Shown here: positions 8,300-15,357 of the stretch, in pieces
Position numbering within the stretch: the first letter of the stretch is position 1
Layout: every line of letters begins with the position of its first letter
DNA from: Streptomyces aurantiogriseus
GTDB taxonomy: Bacteria; Actinomycetota; Actinomycetes; Streptomycetales; Streptomycetaceae
Reading direction: 5' to 3'
Length of the DNA stretch: 64,000 nucleotides
Assembly (NCBI RefSeq): GCF_014649375.1
Contig: NZ_BMSX01000007.1
Span: forward strand, 248,001 to 312,000
Translations under genes and position numbers: made by a program
Notes under the pieces: generated by a model
What the model was told of the DNA's origin: nothing
The model's input: the letters and a program-made list of their open reading frames with translations, nothing else
The model's database searches: none

Positions 8300-9895
8300 T
8301 TACTGCGGGGGGTTGCCGTGCTTGCGGGAGGGCAGATCGGCGTGCTTGGTGTGCAGCATCGCCAGGGACTTGATCAGCACCTCACGGGTCTCCGCCGGGT
8401 CGATGACGTCGTCGACCAGGCCTCGCTCCGCCGCGTAGTACGGGTGCATCAGCTCGGACTTGTACTCCTTGACCATGCGGGCCCGCATGGCCTCGGGGTC
8501 CTCGGCCTCGGCGATCTGGCGGCGGAAGATGACGTTGGCGGCACCTTCGGCGCCCATCACGGCGATCTCGTTCGTCGGCCAGGCGTAGGTGAGGTCCGCA
8601 CCGATGGACTGGCTGTCCATGACGATGTAGGCACCTCCGTACGCCTTGCGCAGGATCAGGGAGATCCGGGGCACGGTCGCGTTGCAGTAGGCGTAGAGGA
8701 GCTTCGCGCCGTGGCGGATGATTCCACCGTGCTCCTGGTCGACGCCGGGCAGGAAGCCGGGAACGTCCAGAAGAGTGATGATCGGGATGTTGAAGGCGTC
8801 GCACATCTGCACGAAGCGGGCGGCCTTCTCGCTGGCCTCGATGTCCAGCACCCCGGCCAGCGTCTGCGGCTGGTTGGCGATGATGCCGACGACCTGGCCG
8901 TCGAGGCGGGCCAGCGCGCAGATGATGTTGCGCGCCCAGCGCTCGTGGACCTCGAGGTACTCGCCGTCGTCGACGATCTCCTCGATCACCTTGGTCATGT
9001 CGTACGGGCGGTTGCCGTCCGCCGGGACCAGGTCGAGCAGGGCGTCGCCGCGCCGGTCGGCCGGGTCGGCGCACTCGACGCGCGGCGGGTTCTCACGGTT
9101 GTTCTGCGGGAGGAGGGAGAGGAGGTAGCGCACCTCCGCGATGCAGGTCTCCTCGTCGTCGTACGCGAAGTGGCAGACACCGCTCGTCTCGGCGTGCACG
9201 TCGGCGCCACCCAGGCCGTTCTGGGTGATCTCCTCGCCGGTCACCGCCTTGACCACGTCCGGGCCGGTGATGAACATCTGTGAGGTCTCGCGGACCATGA
9301 ACACGAAGTCGGTCAGGGCCGGGCTGTAGGCCGCGCCGCCCGCGCACGGGCCGAGCATCACGCTGATCTGCGGGATGACGCCGGAGGCCTTGGTGTTGCG
9401 CTGGAAGATGCCGCCGTAACCGGCGAGGGCGGAGACGCCCTCCTGGATACGGGCGCCGGCGCCGTCGTTGAGGGAGACCAGGGGCGCGCCGGCCGCGATG
9501 GCCATGTCCATGATCTTGTGGATCTTCGTGGCGTGGGCCTCGCCCAGCGCGCCGCCGAAGATGCGGAAGTCGTGGGCGTAGACGAAGACCGTACGGCCCT
9601 CCACCGTGCCCCAGCCGGTGATGACACCGTCGGTGTACGGCTTCTTGGCCTCCAGGCCGAAGCCGGTCGCCCGGTGCCGGCGCAGCTGCTCGACCTCCTG
9701 GAAGGACCCCGGGTCCAGGAGCAGCTCGATGCGCTCCCGGGCGGTCAGCTTGCCCTTGGCGTGCTGCGCCTGGGTCGCCTTCTCGCTCGGCCCGGCCAGC
9801 GCCTGCGCACGGATCTCGTGCAGCTCGGCCACGCGCCCCCGCGCGTCCGTGGGCTCCGCGGTCGGCTCACCCGTCGTCTCTTCCAAAACGGTCAT
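8300..9895 (-). CDS. accB: acetyl/propionyl-CoA carboxylase beta subunit (carboxyltransferase)
   Basis: A 531-residue carboxyltransferase that moves the carboxyl group from biotin on the alpha subunit to acyl-CoA, making malonyl-CoA for fatty acid and polyketide synthesis. The crotonase-fold halves are both complete: GAPLVSLNDGAGARIQEG and LGPCAGGAAYSPALTDF in the first, LLDVPGFLPGVDQEHGG and KAYGGAYIVMDSQSIGAD in the second. The residue after AYGGAY is Ile (position 424 here). In S. coelicolor Ile at this position marks AccB, which accepts acetyl-CoA, while Asp marks the propionyl-specific PccB. ATG 9895 gives the usual length. The neighbouring accE supports the assignment. Confidence 0.95.
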   Translation of the reverse strand: MTVLEETTGEPTAEPTDARGRVAELHEIRAQALAGPSEKATQAQHAKGKLTARERIELLLDPGSFQEVEQLRRHRATGFGLEAKKPYTDGVITGWGTVEGRTVFVYAHDFRIFGGALGEAHATKIHKIMDMAIAAGAPLVSLNDGAGARIQEGVSALAGYGGIFQRNTKASGVIPQISVMLGPCAGGAAYSPALTDFVFMVRETSQMFITGPDVVKAVTGEEITQNGLGGADVHAETSGVCHFAYDDEETCIAEVRYLLSLLPQNNRENPPRVECADPADRRGDALLDLVPADGNRPYDMTKVIEEIVDDGEYLEVHERWARNIICALARLDGQVVGIIANQPQTLAGVLDIEASEKAARFVQMCDAFNIPIITLLDVPGFLPGVDQEHGGIIRHGAKLLYAYCNATVPRISLILRKAYGGAYIVMDSQSIGADLTYAWPTNEIAVMGAEGAANVIFRRQIAEAEDPEAMRARMVKEYKSELMHPYYAAERGLVDDVIDPAETREVLIKSLAMLHTKHADLPSRKHGNPPQ

Positions 9896-10173
9896 GTAGC
9901 GACCTTACGAAGCCCGCCAAGGAAACCGAGACGTCGACTCCGTACAGTCTCCGACGCGTTTTCCTGGTACCCCTGAACAGAACCCGGGGGGCATGCAGGC
10001 TTTCCGACTGCTCAGAGGGCGTGGCCGTTGTAGGGGTCGCACAAAGACCCGGAGCGAGACAGACTTCACATCGCTCGGCGTGGCGCGCCGTCCGGACGGG
10101 TGACGGGACGAGCCTAGCCCGATCCGCCCGGACGCGCGGGGACACTGGAACGTGCCCCCGGCGACACCGCGCG

Positions 10174-10245
10174 GATGATGTTGAACATTGAACGGAATAG
10201 GTCTAGGGTCCCTCTCGTTGATGTAGTTAAAGATTCAACATCATC
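10174..10245 (+). promoter_or_regulatory. promoter and candidate operator of the yceI-like gene
   Basis: TTGAAC (10181-10186) and TAGGGT (10204-10209), 17 bases apart, fit the streptomycete consensus TTGACR-N17-TAGRRT. A 12-base inverted repeat GATGATGTTGAA (10174-10185) / TTCAACATCATC (10234-10245) brackets it; the left arm covers the -35 hexamer and the right arm lies past the predicted transcription start. A second TTGAAC follows at 10188-10193. A repressor of MarR or TetR type binding both arms is plausible. The rest of the accB/yceI gap (9896-10281) holds no gene. Confidence 0.55.
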
Positions 10246-10281
10246 GGTCCCGCCATCGACCCGTCCCCCAAGGAGCACGTC

Positions 10282-10893
10282 ATGGGCATCTTCGGCCGCA
10301 AGAACACCCCCGAGTCCACCGAGGCCCCCGCCGTCGCGGCCGTGAACCCGGAGCTCGCCGCCCTGACCGGCGACTACTCGATCGACCCGGCGCACTCGAC
10401 GATCGGCTTCGTCGCCCGGCACGCGATGGTCACCAACGTCAAGGGCAAGTTCAACGACTTCACCGGCACGCTGCACCTGGACGGCACGGACCCGTCCCGG
10501 TCCACGGCGTCCCTCGACGTCACGATGGACAGCATCGACACCGGGTCCGCCGACCGTGACGGCCACCTGAAGAGCTCCGACTTCTTCAAGACCGAGGAGT
10601 TCCCGGAGATGACCTTCCGCTCCACCAGCGCGGAGGCCCTCGGCGGCGACGACTACCGCATCACCGGCGACCTGACCATCCTCGGCGTCACCAAGCCGCT
10701 CACCATCGATCTGGAGTTCAACGGTTCCGCCAAGGACCCCTTCGGCAACGAACGCGTCGGCTTCGAGGGCAAGGCGGAGATCCTGCGCTCCGAGTGGGGT
10801 CTGACCTGGAACGCGGCGCTGGAGACAGGCGGTGTCCTGGTCTCCGACAAGATCAAGCTGAACTTCGACATCTCGGCGATCAGGAACGCCTGA
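10282..10893 (+). CDS. YceI family protein
   Basis: A 203-residue YceI-like protein, a lipocalin-like barrel family that binds isoprenoid-type lipids; physiological role in streptomycetes unknown. Features seen: YSIDPAHSTIGFVARHAMVTNVKGKF at about 32-58, then GTLHLDG, LKSSDFFKTEEFPEMTF, and GDLTILGVTKPLTIDLEFNG, all typical. There is no signal peptide, so it is cytoplasmic, unlike E. coli YceI. ATG 10282 follows AAGGAG (10270-10275). The upstream promoter with bracketing inverted repeat suggests tight control. No partner cytochrome or reductase gene lies beside it. Confidence 0.92.
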   Translation: MGIFGRKNTPESTEAPAVAAVNPELAALTGDYSIDPAHSTIGFVARHAMVTNVKGKFNDFTGTLHLDGTDPSRSTASLDVTMDSIDTGSADRDGHLKSSDFFKTEEFPEMTFRSTSAEALGGDDYRITGDLTILGVTKPLTIDLEFNGSAKDPFGNERVGFEGKAEILRSEWGLTWNAALETGGVLVSDKIKLNFDISAIRNA

Positions 10894-10984
10894 CGCTTCG
10901 CCGACGACACGGTCCTGCGCCTCGCTCGTTGACCAGGGCGCCCCTGCCGGGCACGGCCGGGGATCCCCCCACACAGGAGGCGCC

Positions 10985-11623
10985 ATGAGCACCAGGACAG
11001 GACCGCAGCACTACCCGGGCGCGAACCGCGACCACTGGTACCAGGACGACTTCGGCGGCGCCCGCATGGAGGTCAACGTCGTCGTCCTGCACACCACGGA
11101 GGGCCGCTCCCTCCCCGGCTACGGGGGCGGCGCCTCCGCCCCCAACCTGACGGCGGTCCCGGACCTCGCCGCCAAGAAGCTGAAGTGGTACCAGCACTTC
11201 GACATCGACATCTCCTCGCGCGCCCTCGTCAACCGGCCCGGCGGCGTCGAGACGAACACCCTGAACGTCTGCCAGGCCGAGCTGGTCGGCACCTGCGACC
11301 CCGAGCTCCACACCAAGTGGCAGCAGAGCGGCAAGGCCCACATCTACTGGCCGAAGGCCCCGGACTGGGCCCTGCTCGGCGTCGCGCGCTTCCTGGCCTG
11401 GATGCACACCCGGCACGGCGTCCCCCTGCGCGGCCCGGCTCTGTGGCCCGCGTACCCGAAGTCCGCCGGGAACGGCAGCGGACAGCGGATGAGCGGGACA
11501 CGGTGGAACGACTTCAGAGGGGTGTGTGGACACATGCACGTCCCGGAGAACGCGCACGGGGATCCGGGGGCGATCGACTTCGAGAGGCTCGTGGAGTTGG
11601 CGAAGGAGGCCGCGAAGGGCTGA
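10985..11623 (+). CDS. N-acetylmuramoyl-L-alanine amidase-like (endolysin-type) protein
   Basis: A 212-residue protein resembling the amidase_2/PGRP domain of actinophage lysins. The first zinc-ligand motif VVVLHTTEG is near residues 36-44 and the closing motif CGHMHVPENAHGDPGAIDF near 180-198 carries a further His and the DPG turn. It would cleave the lactam-muramoyl to L-Ala bond of peptidoglycan. No signal peptide or cell-wall binding domain is seen, so export would be by another route, or the protein is a domesticated phage lysin; no other phage gene is nearby. ATG 10985 is preceded by AGGAGG (10976-10981). Confidence 0.75.
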   Translation: MSTRTGPQHYPGANRDHWYQDDFGGARMEVNVVVLHTTEGRSLPGYGGGASAPNLTAVPDLAAKKLKWYQHFDIDISSRALVNRPGGVETNTLNVCQAELVGTCDPELHTKWQQSGKAHIYWPKAPDWALLGVARFLAWMHTRHGVPLRGPALWPAYPKSAGNGSGQRMSGTRWNDFRGVCGHMHVPENAHGDPGAIDFERLVELAKEAAKG

Positions 11624-11630
11624 CGGCTCC

Positions 11631-11915
11631 TCAAGGCCGGTCGGCGATGGCCTCCAACTCGGCGACGACGGCGGCGACTTGATCCGCTCGCCGACGCGGG
11701 GCCGAGCCCGGAGCACGCCCGGCATGGCGAGATACCGGTCGGTGCGACCGAGACCCTCGAAGACCGCCCTGGCCCGCGGACCGCGGGCCAGGGCGGCCAC
11801 CAGGTCTTCGGGGACCGTGCCCACTGAGCCAGGCGTCGAGGGCGGGGGCGGAGGGGAACGAGAGGGGCGTCAGGGGGCGGGTGCCGCGGTCATGTGGGCA
11901 CAATAGGAGCGCCAT
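11631..11915 (-). pseudogene. remnant of a YdeI/OmdA family gene
   Basis: Pieces of one family appear in two frames on the minus strand. From 11915 a frame gives LTPLSFPSAPALDAWL, like the N-terminus of YdeI/OmdA-type proteins. The next frame (from about 11827) gives TVPEDLVAALARGPRARAVF and then GLGRTDRYLAMPG, like the C-terminal domain. The first frame then resumes with VAAVVAELEAIADRP. About 100 residues of the middle domain are missing, so an internal deletion plus frameshifts destroyed the gene. Family recognition is from memory. Confidence 0.6.
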
Positions 11916-12014
11916 AGGCCAGGAGCCGTCCTGGAGCAGGACTGCCGGGAGACCGACGAGCCCCGCCCGACGGCCCTGCCCTCACCACCTCACCCGACAG
12001 TCGGAGCAACTCCC

Positions 12015-12380
12015 TTGAGCGCCTCGCCCGCCGAGCAGGTCGACTAGGTCCTGATCGCCTCGTATCCGAATCTGCCGGGGCGGCCCACTCCCCTGGCGGC
12101 GCTGTGGGGTTGACTGCGGGAGCGGGGGATCGACTGGATGCCGTTCGTGGTCGACGAGGTGCGGTGGGATCTCATGTGCGGGCGAGGGGAGGACGGGCAC
12201 TGGTGGGGGGCGTTCAGTGTCCGTGTCGATGCCCGGGCGCTGTGGCGGCTCGGGTTGCATCCTGATCAGGCGTCCTCCGTCGTGGACGGGCCCTCGCCGC
12301 CCGGGTGGTGGCATGCGGCCGGGGAGCGGTACGCGGCCGGGCGCCGGCCGGAAAGCCGTGGACACGGATCGGGGTCCTGA
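12015..12380 (+). pseudogene. hypothetical gene with two in-frame stops
   Basis: From TTG 12015 a single frame reads LSASPAEQVD-stop(12045)-VLIASYPNLPGRPTPLAAL-WG-stop(12111)-LRERGIDW and then runs on open from 12138 to the TGA at 12380. The segments before, between and after the stops have a coherent protein-like composition, so this looks like one gene of about 120 codons with two nonsense mutations. The intact 3' part (80 residues from ATG 12138, MPFVVDEVRWDLMCG...) might still be expressed. The family is not recognised. It sits beside another decayed gene. Confidence 0.5.
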
Positions 12381-12395
12381 CCCAGGATCCTTGGC

Positions 12396-12896
12396 ATGAT
12401 CCGAGACGCCACCCAGGACGACATCCCCGAGATCCGCGCGATGATCCGCGAACTCGCCGCCTACGAACGGGCCGTCGAGCAGGCGCGGGCCACGGAGGAG
12501 CAGCTGCGGGAGGCGTTGTTCGGGGAGCGGCCCGCGGCCCATGTGGTGATCGCGGAGGACGACGGGAGCGGCGAGGTCGTGGGGTTCGCGCTGTGGTTTC
12601 CGCGGTTCTCGACCTGGACCGGCACTCGGGGCATGCATCTGGAGGATCTGTACGTGCGGCCGCAGGCCCGCGGTGCGGGGCACGGCAAGGCGTTGCTCGC
12701 CACGCTCGCCGCGATCTGTACGCGGAGTGGGTACGAGCGGTTCGAGTGGTGGGTGCTGGGGTGGAACCGGCCGACGATCGACTTCTACAAGTCCCTCGGG
12801 GTGGAGCTGCTGGAGGAGTGGAAGGTGTGCCGGCTGAGCGGCGGGCCTCTCGAGGAACTCGCCGCCCAGGCGCCGGTGGCGACGGAGTCTGGCTGA
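12396..12896 (+). CDS. GNAT family N-acetyltransferase (diamine/thialysine type)
   Basis: A 166-residue acetyltransferase resembling the spermidine/spermine and thialysine acetyltransferases. It begins MIRDATQDDIPEIRAMIREL and carries the acetyl-CoA loop VRPQARGAGHGKALLATLA near 88-106 after the strand MHLEDLYV; the C-terminal WNRPTIDFYKSLG is the usual motif in this subgroup. It probably N-acetylates a small amine. ATG 12396 is 15 bases after the neighbouring pseudogene. A small U-tailed terminator follows. Confidence 0.88.
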   Translation: MIRDATQDDIPEIRAMIRELAAYERAVEQARATEEQLREALFGERPAAHVVIAEDDGSGEVVGFALWFPRFSTWTGTRGMHLEDLYVRPQARGAGHGKALLATLAAICTRSGYERFEWWVLGWNRPTIDFYKSLGVELLEEWKVCRLSGGPLEELAAQAPVATESG

Positions 12897-12955
12897 ATCG
12901 CACCCCTTGTGTGAAGGCTTGCGGCGTTCTCATAATCCAGCAACAGATTTGACCT

Positions 12956-12983
12956 GCCCATGCCAGCAAATGGGCTTTTCTTT
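12956..12983 (+). terminator. U-tailed terminator after acetyltransferase gene
   Basis: GCCCAT (12956-12961) pairs with ATGGGC (12970-12975), followed by TTTTCTTT. It separates the acetyltransferase gene from the trypsin gene; it could alternatively act as an attenuator if the trypsin promoter lies upstream. Confidence 0.6.
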
Positions 12984-13037
12984 GTGGGCCTTGTTGTCAT
13001 GGGCGCGTCATCCCCACCCCCCACGGAAGGCATCACG

Positions 13038-13820
13038 TTGAAGAGACTCCTCACGGCGCTCAAGAGATTCGCGGTCGTCGGTGCCGCCGCCCTCGCGATA
13101 GCCAGCCTTCAGCCCGTCTCGGCCGCGCAGGCCGCCCCCTCGCCCGTCGTCGGCGGAACCCGCGCCGCGCAGGGCGAGTTCCCGTTCATGGTCCGGCTCT
13201 CCATGGGCTGTGGCGGCGCGCTCTACACCCAGCAGATCGTGCTCACGGCCGCCCACTGTGTGGGCTCGACCGGCGCCAACACCAGCATCACCGCCACCGC
13301 CGGCGTCGTGGACCTGCAGTCCACCTCCGGCCGCGTCCAGGTCCGCTCCACGTACGTGTACCGGGCCCCCGGCTACAACGGCGACGGCAAGGACTGGGCG
13401 CTGATCAAGCTCGCGCAGCCCATCAACCTGCCGACGCTGAAGATCGCCACGACCACGCAGTACAACACCGGCACCTTCACCGTCGCCGGTTGGGGCGCGG
13501 CCCGTGAGGGCGGTGCCCAGCAGCGCTACCTGCTCAAGGCCACCGTGCCGTTCGTGAGTGACGCGACCTGCCGCTCGTACAGCGGCTACAGCGGTCTCAT
13601 CGCCAGCGAGGAGATCTGCGCCGGCTACGCGGCCGGCGGCGTCGACACCTGCCAGGGCGACTCCGGCGGTCCGATGTTCCGCCGTGACGCGAACAACGCC
13701 TGGATCCAGGTCGGCATCGTCAGCTGGGGCATCGGCTGCGCCCGGCCCAACGCGCCCGGCGTCTACACCGAGGTCTCCACGTTCGCCTCGGCCATCGCCT
13801 CGGCAGCGGCCTCCCTCTGA
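13038..13820 (+). CDS. sprT: secreted trypsin (chymotrypsin-family serine protease)
   Basis: A 260-residue precursor very like Streptomyces griseus trypsin. TTG 13038 follows GGAAGG (13025-13030) and gives a signal peptide (KRLLTALKRFAVVGAAALAIAS... AQA), a four-residue propeptide APSP, and a mature enzyme starting VVGGT at residue 37. The catalytic triad is His73 (TAAHC), Asp119 (GKDWALI) and Ser209 (GDSGGP). Asp203 in VDTCQGDSGG is the S1-pocket Asp that sets cleavage after Lys/Arg. All six Cys of the family are present. Upstream in-frame ATG codons at 12960 and 12999 would spoil the signal peptide and are rejected. Streptomycete trypsins are usually made at the onset of aerial growth. Confidence 0.93.
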   Translation: MKRLLTALKRFAVVGAAALAIASLQPVSAAQAAPSPVVGGTRAAQGEFPFMVRLSMGCGGALYTQQIVLTAAHCVGSTGANTSITATAGVVDLQSTSGRVQVRSTYVYRAPGYNGDGKDWALIKLAQPINLPTLKIATTTQYNTGTFTVAGWGAAREGGAQQRYLLKATVPFVSDATCRSYSGYSGLIASEEICAGYAAGGVDTCQGDSGGPMFRRDANNAWIQVGIVSWGIGCARPNAPGVYTEVSTFASAIASAAASL

Positions 13821-13859
13821 CGCACCTCTCGCGTCTCACAGCACTTCGTACGACGTCCG

Positions 13860-13888
13860 CGGGCCCGGCGCGTTCTGCGCCGGGCCCG
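13860..13888. terminator. bidirectional terminator between convergent genes
   Basis: Perfect 12-base arms CGGGCCCGGCGC (13860-13871) and GCGCCGGGCCCG (13877-13888) with loop GTTCT, between the stops of the trypsin gene and the convergent membrane-protein gene. Confidence 0.85.
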
Positions 13889-13917
13889 TGCCCGTGTCCG
13901 TAGCTCCGAGGCCGGGC

Positions 13918-15267
13918 TCAGAAACCTCCGCCGAAGTCTCCGCCGCCCCCGAAGTCCCCTCCCCCGCCGCCTCCGAAGTCGCCGAAGCTCCCGGTGTCGA
14001 AGTCCGCGCCGGACACGTCCCCGCCCTCGTAGCCGCCGAAGTCGCCGTAGCCGCTGCCGTAGTCGGCGGCGTAGGAGGGGGTGGCCATCATGCTGCCGAG
14101 GAGGGTGCCGACGAGGAGGCCGGGCAGGATGCCGCCACCGAAGTAGCCGCCCGCCCAGGGGCCGTAGGCCGGGCCCGCCTCCCAGTACGGGCGGCGGCCG
14201 TAGTCGGTGTCGACCTCGCGGATGACCGGGTCGCGGCCGTCGGCCAGCCGTGTCCGGTCCGCCGCGCAGACCGGGACCTCGCGCGAGGCTCCACCGGGCG
14301 GCTCCCAGGTGGCGTCGGCGACCGAGGGGCCGTGGCGCGGGTCGAAGAAGCAGGGCGGGCGACGCTCGGGCAGCGGTTCGCCCGTGCGGCGGGCGACGAG
14401 CCGGGCCAGGGAGAACCGGCCGTCCTCCAGGGCCTGGGTGACGGCGCGCACCTCCTCCGGTTTCGTCGCGGCCGCCATGAACGACTTGGCCTGCTCGTAG
14501 GCGTCCAGGGCGTGCTCGTAGTCGGCGCGCATGGCGTCGTCGGCGCCCCGCTCGGACGGATGGAAGTCGAGGCGGTCCAGCTCCTCACCGAAGGCCGTGA
14601 TGTCCTCGTCCACGACGACCCGGAGCCGTTCGAGAGCGGCCCGCTGCTCTTCAGCGTGCCGCCGGCGGTTGCGTCGTACGAGGGTGTACGCGCCCGCGCC
14701 GCCGGCCACCAGGACCGCGCTCGCCGCGATCAGCCCAGTGTAGGAGGTCCCGCCACCGCCGTCCGAGGAGGTCCAGCTCGCGGGAGCCGAGCCGCCCATG
14801 TTGGCCAGGGCGCGGTCGGTGAAGTCGTCCAGCTGGGTGCCGACGTCGGTCTCGCCCTGGACGCTGGTGACGAGGTTGCGCACGGCCGTGTTCGGCAGGA
14901 CCGCGGCGTCGGCGCGGGCGTCGAAGCGGTCGCCCAGGCGGATGGCGTACAGGCCGGTCACGCCGGTGGCCGTACGCAGGTCGGTGAAGAGGTTCTCGGT
15001 CGGATGACCGGCCGGGAGGACCGCGACGAAGACGGGCTTGTCGGCGCCCTCGATCTTCTTCTCCAGCGCGTTCGCGTCCGCCCGCGAGAGGATCCCGGAC
15101 GCCTCCGGGTCGACATAGACGGGGCTCTCACGAAGGGCCTCGGCGATCGTCGACACACTGCTCTCCGCGGAAGCGCGTGAGGCACCCGAGGACAGCAGGG
15201 TCAGGGCGGCGAGCGCCAGCGCGACGAGCAGTCCGGCGAGGACTCGGGCCGATAGTGCGACCTTCAT
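13918..15267 (-). CDS. exported membrane-anchored protein with Gly-rich tail
   Basis: A 449-residue protein of unknown function. A signal peptide or anchor (KVALSARVLAGLLVALALAALTLLSS) is followed by an extracytoplasmic domain of about 130 residues with YVDPEASGILSRADANALEKKI and VFVAVLP (somewhat like TPM-type domains), a membrane helix (TGLIAASAVLVAGGAGAYTLV) near 180-200, a charged cytoplasmic helical part, and a second hydrophobic stretch near 360-385. The last 60 residues are Gly/Phe/Asp repeats (FGGGGGGDFGGGGDFGGGF). Such proteins are common in streptomycetes. A perfect 13-base tandem repeat lies just upstream of its promoter region. Confidence 0.75.
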   Translation of the reverse strand: MKVALSARVLAGLLVALALAALTLLSSGASRASAESSVSTIAEALRESPVYVDPEASGILSRADANALEKKIEGADKPVFVAVLPAGHPTENLFTDLRTATGVTGLYAIRLGDRFDARADAAVLPNTAVRNLVTSVQGETDVGTQLDDFTDRALANMGGSAPASWTSSDGGGGTSYTGLIAASAVLVAGGAGAYTLVRRNRRRHAEEQRAALERLRVVVDEDITAFGEELDRLDFHPSERGADDAMRADYEHALDAYEQAKSFMAAATKPEEVRAVTQALEDGRFSLARLVARRTGEPLPERRPPCFFDPRHGPSVADATWEPPGGASREVPVCAADRTRLADGRDPVIREVDTDYGRRPYWEAGPAYGPWAGGYFGGGILPGLLVGTLLGSMMATPSYAADYGSGYGDFGGYEGGDVSGADFDTGSFGDFGGGGGGDFGGGGDFGGGF

Positions 15268-15324
15268 ACTTCGACGTTACCCGAACTTGACCAAATTAGG
15301 GCATACGGTGCACCTCTCCTCTGT

Positions 15325-15350
15325 CCCCTATATCTGGCCCCTATATCTGG
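15325..15350. repeat. perfect 13-base tandem direct repeat
   Basis: CCCCTATATCTGG occurs twice head to tail, at 15325-15337 and 15338-15350, and is followed by GGC. It lies 58-83 bases upstream of the start of the minus-strand membrane-protein gene and just past the stop of the glycosidase gene. The A+T core in a G+C-rich genome suggests a binding site. Confidence 0.65.
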
Positions 15351-15357
15351 GGCTCTT

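Noticed and set aside
9896..10170. Leaderless promoter for accB (TAAGGT just before the ATG)
   Set aside because: No matching -35 at 16-18 bases; the AAGGT is better read as the ribosome-binding site.
10985..11623. Prophage, suggested by the phage-lysin-like amidase
   Set aside because: No integrase, structural, holin or attachment-site features nearby; flanking genes are chromosomal.
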